DNA from: Gnetum montanum
Lineage: Eukaryota; Streptophyta; Gnetopsida; Gnetales; Gnetaceae
Assembly: GCA_015680685.1 (NCBI GenBank)
Contig: MNCI01023672.1
Coordinates: forward strand, 71,467-135,466
Length of the DNA stretch: 64,000 bases
Reading direction: 5' to 3'
In this document: piece after piece, positions 1-10,764 of the stretch
Layout: every line of letters starts with the position of its first letter
Numbering within the stretch: position 1 is the first letter of the stretch
Program-made: the position numbers and the translations under genes
The notes under the pieces: generated by a model
What the model was told of the DNA's origin: nothing
Databases searched by the model: none
The model's input: the letters and a program-made list of their open reading frames with translations, nothing else

Positions 1-1004
1 ATAGTATCATCCTTGGCAAGTAATTTTGGGATTTTTAGATTGCTCTTACTGTTCTTGTTGCCTAATAGAAATTTCTATTAAAATTTTTCCATAGAAGCAC
101 TTGTGTTTAAAAGCCTTAAGAGAATTTTAGTAGTCAATTTTGTTATCGTGCAACGTATAGGAACTGCTATTGGGATTGTTGTAAGAAAGCCTTTGCTTGT
201 AGTCATGTCGTTGAACAATTCAGTAGTCAAGAGGGTTCAGAAAATCTTTGGTATTTTGATGGGACTAGTATAGCTTATTTTTATCTTTAAAGTGAATTTT
301 TGTGGTATTTCAATCAGAAATGGTAAGGTCTTTCGAAGGTTCTGTTGAATGCAATCATTCACATCTATTATCTAGCCAAAATGGTATCTCGTACGTGGTA
401 GTTTACGCAGTAATTTTTGGTAGCATAGTAAGATTGTCTTGAAGAAATTGCTTATTTGAGCCTTGGAAGTTTGAACAATTCATAGATATTGAATTTGGAA
501 TAGCTTTATTTCGAAGTGTTTACTCGTGTCATTTTACCTTGTTTAAATATTTGAGGTCCACACAAATCTGCTTTCTTTTCTGTCTATTTTCATCGAATCT
601 TGCTCTATTTCTAGTTTTCTTGTGGAACTATCTCTTTCTCTAGGGAAAATTAGAAGTAGATTCCTAGAGTTGTGCTCAAATATTTTTGCAAAATTTTATT
701 TGTTACAAGTAGGTATTATAAGGACCACGTAGACTAGGCAATTAAACAAAATAGGGACTCTCAACAACTCACAATACTTGGCAAAGTTGGCTGAATCTCT
801 TTAATACAAGTCATTTGTAGTTTACACACAACGCAATTGTTTTATATTTCACAACCACACACCGCAACAGCACGCACATATACTCACATTAACTACTGAG
901 TTTATTTGGAGGTATCTGGGCCTTGGTGTTACCAGAGACCAGTAGGCACCTAAATCCTATTCGAGGATACTCGTTGGTGGTCGTGTCCCAAATGGTTGCC
1001 AACA
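1..1004 (+). repeat. Element 1 5' LTR (partial; end of R and U5)
   Basis: It aligns with 9760-10764 over its whole length with scattered substitutions and ends in the same GCCAACA terminus. The U3 and the TATA box that would drive the element lie off the left edge of the window. Confidence 0.93.
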
Positions 1005-1011
1005 GTTCTTT

Positions 1012-1030
1012 TGGTGCTAGAAGAGGGGCT
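1012..1030 (+). promoter_or_regulatory. Primer-binding site of element 1
   Basis: It begins TGGTGCTAGAAG seven bases after the 5' LTR end. The leading TGG fits a tRNA CCA tail. From memory it looks closest to the complement of a plant tRNA-Leu 3' end, but with mismatches, so the tRNA is not certain. Confidence 0.55.
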
Positions 1031-1119
1031 GAAAATTCAGCCTCTAGTTTCATAAGCCTTATAAGCATATCAACAATTATTTGTTACTATAAAGAATTAA
1101 GAAATAATATTTTCAATTC

Positions 1120-2550
1120 ATGACCAAGAAGATTGATAGTTTTGAAAGTTTCAAAGTTTCACAAGATATTCTAGATTCTAAGACTGATTCTTCATCAGAA
1201 GAAGAAGAAAAGAAAGATTTTGAATTAGGAACAAGTACTGAAGTGAAAACTAGAAGATCAAAAAGATCACCCATTATATCTAGTTTATCGATTTGTAAGA
1301 GAAGATCTAGAAAGTCTAAGAGTTCAACTATCCAAAGGAATAGGATGGCAAATCCTTGGTAGGGAGTTACACTGTTAGTATTTCAAGATTACAATAATAT
1401 TCCTAAGGTGGTTTACAAATATTTTCTTGAGCCTTTTATTCCTGGAAAAGCTTATTTAGCTGAAGAATATATTCACATGTTCGAGTTAGCTTTAGCTCAT
1501 GCAAATATTCAACATCAAGATCAAGCTTGTAGGTTGTTTGTATCAAATCTTAAGGATATGGCTCAGATTTGGTATTCGAACTTACCAAGTAATAGTATTA
1601 CAAGTTGGGATGACATGAAGAATTTTTTCTTAGCCTAGTTTGGTAATCAATTAGATCAACAAAAATTATACTGTGGGCTAATATAAGCTAAGCAAGGAGT
1701 TAAAGAGTCAATTAGAGATTTTAATATCAAGTTTCAACGAATTTGTGGACTCTTTCAAAGACAATATAGACCATCAGAAGAAATGCTTAAGGAAACTTAT
1801 CTTAAGGCTGTCAACCCCAACATTTCAATTTGGTTAAGGAGAATTCCAAACTTAACTACACTAAATGACTACTTTAGTGAAGCTATACAGTTAGAAAAAT
1901 AATTGAACTTGAATCCTAAAGAAAATATTGCAATTAAAAAAAGAGAAGAAAGAGTTATAATTCCTATGCAAGATTCTACTCAATTTAAAGCTTTACCAAG
2001 TCCATCTCATGTTAAAATAGAGCAAGAACATGAAAGAGTAGAATCTGGAAAAGGACAATTAATGAGAGATATGTCCAATAAAATAGTAAAGCTTGAAAAA
2101 GCCTTGGCAAGAGTTAATATCAAGGAAGAAAGGAAAAATGGGAAGCATAAATATCAAGACACTAAGTTAGCAGAAGATGAGGATGAAAGTGATCTTATTA
2201 TATACAACTTTCTTGATATTGAATTTGATAATGAGTTATCGAGTCTCCATTATGCAAGTAAATCTTCTAGCGATACTTCTTCTTTATCAAGTTCTGAAGA
2301 AGATATGTCATCAGATGAAGAATGCAATAACAATGAGGAAAATGGATATAATCTTCGATAAAAAGAAAGATTAACTACTTCTAGACCTCCAAATGTTATT
2401 ACGGATCCATCTACTAAGAGAAAAGCTTTTGAGCCAAATAGAAGAGATAGGAATAAAGGTAAAGACAATCAAGTGGAGCAAAGCACTCCAAATTAGTCTT
2501 TTAATAAATGGATAAAGAGATCAAGCTTTATTGGTGATGGAGAGTATGAT
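1120..2550 (+). pseudogene. gag of element 1, degraded by stops
   Basis: Gag makes the capsid of the retrotransposon particle. The middle of the frame (about 1570-1640) has the retrotransposon-gag pattern of an aromatic pair, a leucine, then SW and a run of hydrophobics before a stop. The N-terminus is acidic with an SSSEEEEKKD stretch; the C-terminal third is Lys/Glu-rich with a second acidic Ser-rich stretch (about 2260-2340). I see no CCHC zinc knuckle. In-frame stops lie at 1360, 1636, 1684, 1900, 2359 and 2494; nearly all are one C-to-T change from Gln codons. There is no frameshift: this frame runs straight into protease and pol. The start at 1120 is the first ATG of that frame after the primer-binding site. 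Confidence 0.8.
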
Positions 2551-3078
2551 TTGATTGAATACCTTAAACATGTTAAGGCCAATATTAGCTTTTATCAGTT
2601 GCTTCAAATAGGAGATCAGCAAAGAAGGGCTTTAGAGTTCATTAAAGGTAAAAGGAGAGTTAGAGAATCAGAGTTAAGTTATGTGTCTAATAATGATGAG
2701 AAGTTAAAGACCTCGTATGATAAGGAAGCTCCTCCTTTCCTTTTGACAATGAAATTAAAGGATAAATACTTACACAATTGTTTGGTTGATTCTGGAGCTA
2801 CGTCTCCTATAATGCCATTGTCTATATGTAAGAAACTTGGTTTGATTCCTGAAAAATCAAATAGAAACATTGTTCAAGTGGATAAAAGTAGAGTGAAGAT
2901 TGTGGGTCAATTACCAAATGTTCTATTGGAAATTTCTTTTGAAGCCCACATTAAAAGTAAAGTAACTATTCAAGTGGCAGATATACTAGATTCACATAGT
3001 CTCTTATTGAGTAGAAGTTGGAGTAAGAATTTTTCAAGTTACATATCAATAGATCATTCTCACATGTGGTTGCCTTAG
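2551..3078 (+). pseudogene. Aspartic protease region of element 1
   Basis: This is the retropepsin-type protease that matures the Gag-Pol polyprotein. The active-site motif CLVDSGATSPIMP is present with the catalytic Asp at 2788-2790, followed by a conserved LGL segment. The second hallmark (an 'ILGR'-like stretch) appears as LLLSRSW near 3003-3020, so it is changed. The reading frame is the same as gag and pol and is separated from them only by stops at 2494 and 3076, so the listed start is just the first usable codon of the open stretch. The element would have made one Gag-Pol polyprotein. Confidence 0.78.
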
Positions 3079-3117
3079 AAAGGAGAACCAAATCAAATAT
3101 ACATCTATAGCGAACCT

Positions 3118-5934
3118 TTGATGATTGATAACATTACTTCAAATGGAAGAAGTAAAATGGCTGAAAAAGGAGGTGTTGAAAACAAAATTTGTACACTCCA
3201 AGAAAATTATAGTTCTAAAAAAGAACAATCAAAGAATGAGGATAAATGGGAGTTATACTTTGATGGTTCATGTAATTCAAAAGGTGCAGGAGTCAGTATA
3301 GTTATATTAAAGAATGATTCACCTGAAATTCTCAAAGCAATTCATCTATCTCTCCCTTGTACTAACAACAAGGATGAGTATGAAGCTTTATGTATTGGTA
3401 TGAGAATAGCTCTAGACAAAAAGATCAGAGTAATCACTATAAAGGGGGACTCAAGATTAGTTTGTGAACAAGTAAAGGGTAACTGTGTCGTAAAAAGATC
3501 GTTCTTAAGACCTTATAAGAAACTTACTTGTAAGATGTTAGATGAATTTCAACATTGCCGAATAGAGCATATAAACAGAGTAGAGAATCTTATAGTAGAC
3601 GATTTGGCAAAGGCAGCTTCAATATTGGATATGCAAATAATAAAAAGGTACAAAGATGTAATGGTTGAAGAAGAACATCAACCATCAGTACCAACTAATA
3701 TAAGACATTTACAAGTATTTGAAGATGATGATCAAATACTAAAATTTATGAAAAACAAACAAGAATTTGAGGATCAAGTGATACCTGAAACGTCATCAAA
3801 TTCCAAAGCTAACTTCATTCCAAAAAGGATGATCGACTTGGAACATGAGTTCAAAAAAAATTTACTTACTGGAAAGGATATACAAAACCCAGATAGTCAA
3901 GCTTTTGAGGTAGTAAATTTTGGATTAGACAAGATGCCAAAGATGTTGAATGTTACAAAGGGAAGAGATTTAAGTTTCAAGCAAGACTTGTTATCATGTA
4001 TAAGGAATAATTTGGACAATTTTGCTTCGTCCTATGATGATCTTAAAGTTTTTAGGCAAGATGTGATGACACATAAGATTCCTTTAATACAAGGTTACAA
4101 AATAGTCAAGCAAAAACAAAGGAAATTTAATCCATCATTTGAACCAGCTATGGAAGCCAAAATCAAGAAGTTGTTGCAAACACGTATCATATATCCAGTA
4201 CGATATTCTACATGGCTTGCTAACCTTGTTCCAGTGAGAAAGAAAAATGGTGATATAAGACTTTGTATAGACTTTAGAAATCTAAATGATGCCTCAAAAA
4301 AGGATAAGTATCCACTTCCAAGAATTGATAAGATGTTGATTAAAGTCTTAGGTTGTCAAGTATATTCTTTCTTAGAATATTTCTCAGGTTATAATCAAAT
4401 CGTGGTAGATAAGAATGATAGATACAAAACATCATTTATCACCAAATGGAGAACTTTTTCTTACCAAAGAATGCTATTTGGATTGTCAAATGCTGGAGCT
4501 ACTTTTCAAAGAGCAATGGATTTAGCATTCAAGGATTTATTAGGAAAATTCGTGGTGGTTTATTTGGATGATATTACAATATTTTCAAAGAAAAAAGAAG
4601 ATCATATTAATCATCTCCAGCAAGTTTTCGACAGATGTCGTGAGTTTGGTATTTCATTAAATCCTAAGAAGTGTATCTTCGGGGTTAAATCTGGAAGTTT
4701 ATTAGGACACGTGATATGTCAAGAAGGAATTGCCATAGACAATTCCCGAATTCAAGCAGTACAGAATATTGAGCATCCCACAAGTAAGAAATCTCTTAGA
4801 TCTTTCTTTGGGAAGATAAACTTTGTGAAAAAGTTCATCCCCGGGTTTACTGAAATTACCAAACCTTTGATGCATATGCTAAAAAAGGATGTCCAAGTAG
4901 AGAAAACACCAGAATCAGAGAGAGCTTTATCAGAAATTAAAAAGGCTATACAAGAGGCTCCATATTTGGTAAAGCCTAGACTTAAAGAAGATTTTTGGTT
5001 ATACTCATTTGCTTCAAATGATTCTATTGCTGTTGTTCTAACACAAAAGGATAGTGAAGGTCAAGATGAACCAATTGGATTTTTTGGGTATCAGTTGAAA
5101 GGTTCAGAGTTAAATTATTCAGACTTAGAGAAACAAGCTTTCGCAGTCATCAAAGCACTTCAGCATTTTAAATATTATTTGGAAAGTTCATTAGTCCACA
5201 TTATGCTAATTGAACCTGCAGTCAAGCGATTCCTATCCCAAAATGAAATTGGATTGAAAAGAGAAAAATGGCTTATTAAGTTGCAAAGTTTCAGATTTTC
5301 ATTGGAAATATGCAAGACAATTAAGGGAATGGGACTATCTAAGTTAATGACTAGAGAAAATGAAGTGCGTACACTTGACACCCATGAAGAGAATTGGTAT
5401 GATGAAATCCTCAAATTTTTTAGTACAAGGAAAATCCCAAATAATTTAACTGTAAGTCAAAAGAGAGCTTTCTTCAAAAGAGCACGAAGATTTGTTGTTA
5501 AAGATGGTATATTATATCGAAAGGATTTTCGGGGAGTTTTATTGGAATATGTTCATAATGATCAAATTAGTTTCATTTTGGAACGATTTCATGATCATTT
5601 CAATCTATTTTATGAATCCCCTAAGTCGACTATACAACATATACTTCGATATAGATATTACTGGCCTTCCTTGTATCAAGAAATTAGTTCAAAGATTCAA
5701 AAATGCTATAAATGTCAAATTCATGGGCCCAAGATTAAAAGGGCTAGAGCCCCTTTAAAGCCAGTAGTTGCAGATAGACCATTTCAGCAATGGGGTTTGG
5801 ATTTTATTGGTACAATTACTCCTTCAAGAGCTAGACACAAGTTTATTCTCACAGCTACTGATTATTTCACTAAATGGTTTGAAGTAAAGGCTCTAAGAGG
5901 AAGTTCGGCATCAGACGTGATTAAGTTTCTATAA
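3118..5934 (+). pseudogene. pol of element 1: aRNH - RT - degenerate RNase H - integrase N-terminal part
   Basis: Domains in order, with residues counted from 3118: an archaeal-type RNase H (about 42-170) with catalytic Asp49 (LYFDGS), Glu87 (KDEYEAL), Asp111 (KGDSRLV) and Asp161 (VDDLAKAA); reverse transcriptase (about 340-590) with LCIDFRNLN, FGLSNAG and YLDD at 482-485; the native RNase H (about 625-740), which has lost its catalytic residues (SFAS in place of the usual xDAS, Phe631); then the integrase zinc-binding region with CYKC and the first catalytic Asp895 (WGLDFIG). RT motif A reads FLEYFSGYNQ, so the usual catalytic Asp is Glu420. A single TAA at 5932 breaks the integrase; the frame continues to 6642. 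Placing aRNH before RT is unusual. The assignment is firm from the motifs; clade placement is inferred. Confidence 0.93.
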
Positions 5935-6642
5935 GACCACATTCTAAGTAGATTTGGTCTACCCGAAGTGTTAGTGTCAGACAATGGACCCGCCTTCAAA
6001 TTCGAAGAGTTTATCCGATGGGCATTTGAAAGATCCATTTTCTTATTTTCCTCATCAAATTATTATCCTCAAGGAAATGGCCTAGCAGAATCCACCAATA
6101 AAAATATTATCACTTATATCAAGAAATCAATGGATGGGAATCTAGGAAATTGGATTGATTATCTACAATGCACATTATGGTTAGATCGAATCAGATTTAA
6201 GAAAGCTATTGGGACATCAGCGTATAGCTTAGTCTATGGTTTGCCAACAAGAATTACAAACAAAATTATAAGCTCAGCTTCTAAATTTGTACAAAGATAT
6301 AGTGAAATGACTAATAAAGATAGAAGTTTCATAACTTTGCTTATTAAAAGAGAAGCTAAAGTAGATAAAGCAAGGGATAATTTGTTACAGAATACCTCTC
6401 AAGTTAAAAGATGGTTTGATAGAAAGGCTTTGAAAAGAACTTTCAAGATAGGGGACCTTATCCTATTATGGAATATGAAGAAACCCAATAAGTTTACCCT
6501 GACATGGATTGGTCCCTTTCAAATTACAAAGCAATTATCAAAGGATACTTACAAATTATCAACCTTGGATGGCATGGAATTGCAATTTCCATATAATTTT
6601 TTGCATATAAAACATTATTTGGGACAATTGCATACAACTTGA
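5935..6642 (+). pseudogene. Integrase C-terminal part of element 1
   Basis: It continues the pol frame after the TAA at 5932. It holds the second catalytic Asp in VSDNGPAF (5980-5982), the catalytic Glu in GLAEST (6088-6090) and a GPF/Y module (WIGPFQI, about 6508-6530). With Asp at 5800 this completes a D-D-E triad. The protein ends at a TGA at 6640. I see no chromodomain after the GPF/Y module, which agrees with a non-chromovirus lineage such as Tat. Confidence 0.9.
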
Positions 6643-7009
6643 AGATGTCATTACACAAAATAATATATGTATATAGTATTATGTAAATATTACTAGGAGT
6701 ATAGTGTCCATTATTATATTTAATTATGCTTTATTTATATTTGGAACATTATCTTTCCTCAAGTGAGGCAAGTGGAAGCCAACAAGTGAAACAAGTGGAA
6801 TTTTACAAGTTTAACAAGTGGGAAAGATGACTCATCCACCACTTAGTGAGGATTGTGACAAATGGTTTGAATTCCTAAAAAGAAGGAAGCTTGGTTGAAG
6901 ATACTTGGGTGGGAGTTCAAATTTTTAGCACCTATAAAAAGAGGGTTAGATTGCTTAAGATTTCATCATCTTTTAATTCAAGTTTGGTAGCGAAAGTTAG
7001 AGAGACCTA
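6643..7009 (+). other. Spacer after integrase with CAAGTG short repeats
   Basis: No coding signal is seen. Bases 6765-6830 repeat CAAGTG(G/A) about six times at irregular spacing. The right end holds the putative promoter of the extra ORF. Confidence 0.5.
6932..6940 (+). promoter_or_regulatory. Internal TATA box upstream of extra 3' ORF
   Basis: CCTATAAAAAG lies about 75 bases before the ATG at 7010, a normal plant TATA-to-ATG distance. It could drive a subgenomic transcript of the extra ORF. This is inferred from sequence only. Confidence 0.5.
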
Positions 7010-7522
7010 ATGGAGTTTGAGATAGCAATGAAAAAGCCTTTTATTCCATATGTGATGGGATGTTACCCTGAGCATGTATTAAAGGCTTATCTAAAGGCTA
7101 GATCTTGTGGAGCTCCAAAAGAGTGTCCTTTTATGGCTTGGTTGTCCAATGAATTTTATTTTCTCACTAGAGGTTTGGATATAGAGTCCAATGTTTGGGG
7201 GTGATATCAAGATTGTTCCAAAGAAGAAGAAAAAGGAGAAGAACCACCAACCTATGAAGAGTCATCATGGGGATGGGGAGAAGCTTTTGTCTCCCAAGAG
7301 GAAAATGAAGGACCTAATGGAGAAGAACAGAAGAGCTCATCCGAAAAGGAAAATGAGAAAAGTGCCAAAGAGAAAGCTCCTGTAGATCAAGGTGAGAGCT
7401 CTACCAAGCTTGAGAGCAACAGGACCGCCTTCATCACATCAGAGATTTCCTATGAAATAGTTAGAGAGATGAGGATTCCCACTAGGATAACCCTCACAAT
7501 TCAGTTTCCATCCCAAGAATAG
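7010..7522 (+). pseudogene. Extra 3' ORF of element 1 (unknown acidic protein)
   Basis: From ATG 7010 the frame runs to TAG 7520 (170 codons) with one internal TGA at 7202. The first 64 residues are mixed and hydrophobic with Cys at 18, 33 and 39 (PYVMGCYPEHVL); after the TGA the frame becomes very Glu/Lys/Ser-rich (EEEKGEEPPTYEESSWGWGE) and ends in a Thr/Ile-rich tail. The frame stays open and compositionally biased on both sides of the stop, which suggests it was once a real protein. It lies between integrase and the polypurine tract, on the sense strand, where some plant Ty3/gypsy elements carry additional ORFs. I recognise no domain. Confidence 0.55.
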
Positions 7523-7705
7523 TTCATGAAGGACTTGATAATGTACAGTTTGATTTTTTCTTAGGAATGAGGTTTTTGTCCCATCACACCTTATGTTAAA
7601 TGGAAATTTTCCTCAAAAAATATTTCTTTTTGAATGTAAAATTCAATGAAAATTTCAGTATGTTTCAGCTTTAAAATCAAGTTGCACAAGTTTCTTTAAG
7701 CTTTT
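7523..7705 (+). other. 3' untranslated spacer of element 1
   Basis: AT-rich with no ORF; it ends at the polypurine tract. Confidence 0.5.
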
Positions 7706-7718
7706 AAGGGGGCAAAAA
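7706..7718 (+). promoter_or_regulatory. Polypurine tract of element 1
   Basis: AAGGGGGCAAAAA lies directly before the TGTTGGC start of the 3' LTR, the expected place for plus-strand priming. Confidence 0.8.
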
Positions 7719-10700
7719 TGTTGGCACATTTGGCCATTCCATGGAATAGTAAGAGTCATCTTGAACATTATTGTAAAAATAGGAGAATGTGAATATGTTA
7801 TTTCATATCATTGGTATGGAATTTAGGGGATGGCCCATAATGGAATAATGGTGTGGAAAACAAAGAATACTAGGAATAATCATGTTGCTACATACAATAG
7901 TCCAAAAATATATTTTTTTTTGAAAAAGAAGGAGAGAGGATATACTACCGCAGAATTTCTTTTTAATCTCTCAAGGAGCTAGTGATAAGGTTTGAAGGAA
8001 TAAACAGTAAAATTTTTAATATGGAGAAACGTTGGTTCGAGCTTCAAAGGTTACCAGGCTGAGAGTCACGAAATTGGAAAAGATACGAGTTACAATTTCT
8101 GAAGAAATAAAAACAGCAAAACCAAAAAATAGAGATTATTCCATAAATAACGTAGGCCTGTATTCTGAATTTTTCCATTAAAAACACATTCAAATCACAA
8201 CCTTGGTTCAAACACGCATAACTGTGGAAGGTTTCAGATCTGTAAAAAAATGCAGAAAAAGAAAAAACAAAGTGGCTTTGAAAATGGAGAACAGAGGATG
8301 GAGAACAGATCGATGAATTCATGGTCATTTTCTCTGATTAATTTTTCTCCTATTTTTGATTTAACTCCCATATTTAATGGCCCTTGGATGAAGTTGCAGA
8401 CTACGTATTGTTTTGTTTCGCCTTCATTTTCTGTGGTTAGAAATTCCAAAATAAACATTCAAACATAGCCCAACCGTCTCCTGCTGCAACTGATGGAAAA
8501 ATAGTCCAGAAAAATGTCTGTTCTTTCATCAAATCACGTTTTAACCATAGCAGCAGAAGTGTAAAACCGCCAACCACGCGGTGCTTATCACGGCACAAGC
8601 GGGCACCAAAAAAAGGAAAAAGCACAACCACTATCACCATGGGCATGGCCAAATCCCTGAGGGACAAAACCCCTTTTTCATGGATGTAGCAGCAAAGAAA
8701 AAAAATGAAACCCTAGCCCACACGCAGAGACAGAATCGCGTTTTGTTCTTCATTTTCAAATCACCCTCTTCTCCAGCACTATCGCGGCAAAAGTGAGCTC
8801 TTGTTCTACACGGTAGTCCACGTTGGTAGTGTCACTATTCTACCACCAAACCCTACCCTCCTCAGCGCTACTTTTAAACAATTTGGTGAATTTCGTGGTT
8901 GTGTGCCCTTAGAGAATACTGAAATAGGGTAATTGCTGCAACAAGATTGAAAACAGAAATAACATCATAATCGGGAATTGATTTCAAAATTTCAGGTGGT
9001 GAAAAATGGTAATCATAAATGTCATTTTCCCCTGGAACCTGTAATCTGAAACAACAGCCATGCCCAATGCCGAAGCATTCGATATTACATACCGATCCAC
9101 AGAAAGTAGCAGTAAAGACATGAAGGCATGCTAAGGTAGGTGTATAACCGAATCTGCAGAGTAAGAGATATTTCAACTGATGCTGGAGTTGCAGTTTAAT
9201 CCATCGCCGAAACTTACCAAAAATTTAATTATTCCAAGTGACGGGTTGAAGACTTACCTTTAATTATTCCAAGTCTGAAAACATTTTTAAAATATTAATT
9301 TTCAAACATTATTATATATATAAGTTACTACTCATAAATTATTTGCAATATTAATGTTAAACTATTTGTAAAATATTTGTAATATCACATTACATAAAAT
9401 ATTTATAATTTATAATATTTACAAATATTAATGTTAACATAAATTCCTCCTAACTTTATGTATAACTTCCTAACTACATAACTTCCTCCTAACTAAATGG
9501 GTAAGTTGTAACCTCCTTACTTGAGAGGAAAGTTAGCTAGGATATTTTGGAATGTAACTACCTTATGAACCTTATAAAAATGCTTCAAGGGTAAGAAGAA
9601 AGGAGGTCTCACACATCACACTCGGGATCTTGGAAGATTTGTAAAGAAGATTGCTTATAAGATGGCTTGTTAAAGAAAAGATTTCAGCCTCTTTGTCATG
9701 GTCCTATGAGTTATGTATTTTATTTTTTATTTTGTTTAAATTGTTTAGCTAGTGGTTTAGATAGTATCATCCATGGCAAGTAATCTTGGGATTTTTAGAT
9801 TGCTTTTATTATTCTTATTGCCCGATAGAAATTTCTATTAAAATTTTTCCATAGAAAACCTTGTGTTTAAAAGCCTTAAGAGCATTTTAGTAGTAAATTT
9901 TGTTATTGTGCAACGTATAGGAATTGCTATTGGGATTGTTGTAAGAGAGCCTCTGCTTGTAGTCATGCTGTTGAACAATTTAGTAGTCAAGAGGGTTCAG
10001 AAAATCTTTGGTATTTTGATGGGACCATAATAGCTTCTATTTATCTTTAAAGTGAATTTTCATGGAATTTCAATCAAAAATTGTCAAGTCTTTCGAAGGT
10101 TCTGTTGAATGCAATCGTTGACATCTATTATTTAGCCAAAATGGAATCTCGTACGTGGTAGTTTATGTAGCAATTTTTGGTAGCATAGTAGGATTGTCTT
10201 GAAGAAATTGCTTATTTGAGCCTTGGAAGTTTGAACAATTCACAGATATTGAATTTGGAATAGCTTTATTGCGAAGTGTTTACTCATGTCATTTTACCTT
10301 GTTTAAATATTTGAGGTCCATACAAATCTGCTTTCATTTCTGTCTATTTCCATCGAATCTTGCTCTATTTCTAGTTTTCTTGTGGAACTATCTCTTTCTC
10401 TAGGGAAAATTAGAAGTAGATTCCTAGAGTTGTGCTCAAATGTTTTTACAAAATTTTATTTGTTACAAGTAGGTATTATAAGGACCACGTAGACTAGGCA
10501 ATTAAACGAAATAGGGACTCTCAACAACTCATAATACTTGGCAAAGTTGGCTAAATCTCTTTAAGACAAGTCATTTGTAATTTACACACAACGCAATTGT
10601 TTCATATTTTACAACCGCACGCCGCAACAGCACACACATATACTCACATTAACTACTGAGTTTATTTGGAGGTATCTGGGCCTTGGTGTTGCCAAAGACC

Positions 10701-10764
10701 AATAGGAACCTAAATCCTATTCGAGGACACTCGTTGGTGGTTGCGTCCCAAACGGTCGCCAACA
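7719..10764 (+). repeat. Element 1 3' LTR (3046 bp)
   Basis: It runs from TGTTGGC (7719) to GCCAACA (10764); the last 1005 bases match the 5' LTR fragment at 1-1004. A TATA box at 9572-9580 splits it into a long U3 (about 1.9 kb) and R-U5 (about 1.2 kb). The inner U3 (about 8250-9180) is less AT-rich and contains short open frames on both strands, for example 8874-9176 on the minus strand, none recognisable; this part could be captured DNA. The right flank begins cttac. Confidence 0.9.
9572..9580 (+). promoter_or_regulatory. TATA box of element 1 LTR
   Basis: CTTATAAAAATGC sits in the LTR about 1.2 kb before its end, followed about 30 bases on by GGAGGTCTCACACATCAC, a plausible start of R. 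Confidence 0.6.

Larger units (their letters stand above)
1..10764 (+). mobile_element. Element 1: Ty3/gypsy LTR retrotransposon, 5' LTR cut by window edge
   Basis: Bases 1-1004 align almost colinearly with 9760-10764, so they are the 3' part of the 5' LTR and the matching part of the 3' LTR. Between them lie a primer-binding site, a gag-pol frame, an extra 3' ORF and a polypurine tract in the usual order. The LTR is bounded by TGTTGGC and GCCAACA, a 7-bp perfect inverted repeat. The missing 5' part should lie about 2 kb before base 1. The target-site duplication cannot be checked because only the right flank (10765 onward, cttac) is visible. RNase H content (see the pol entry) points to the Tat side of the Ty3/gypsy group. 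Confidence 0.93.

Noticed and set aside
8874-9176. 100-codon minus-strand frame in the element 1 LTR as a captured gene exon
   Set aside because: No recognisable domain and no confirmed splice sites; kept only as part of the U3 block finding.
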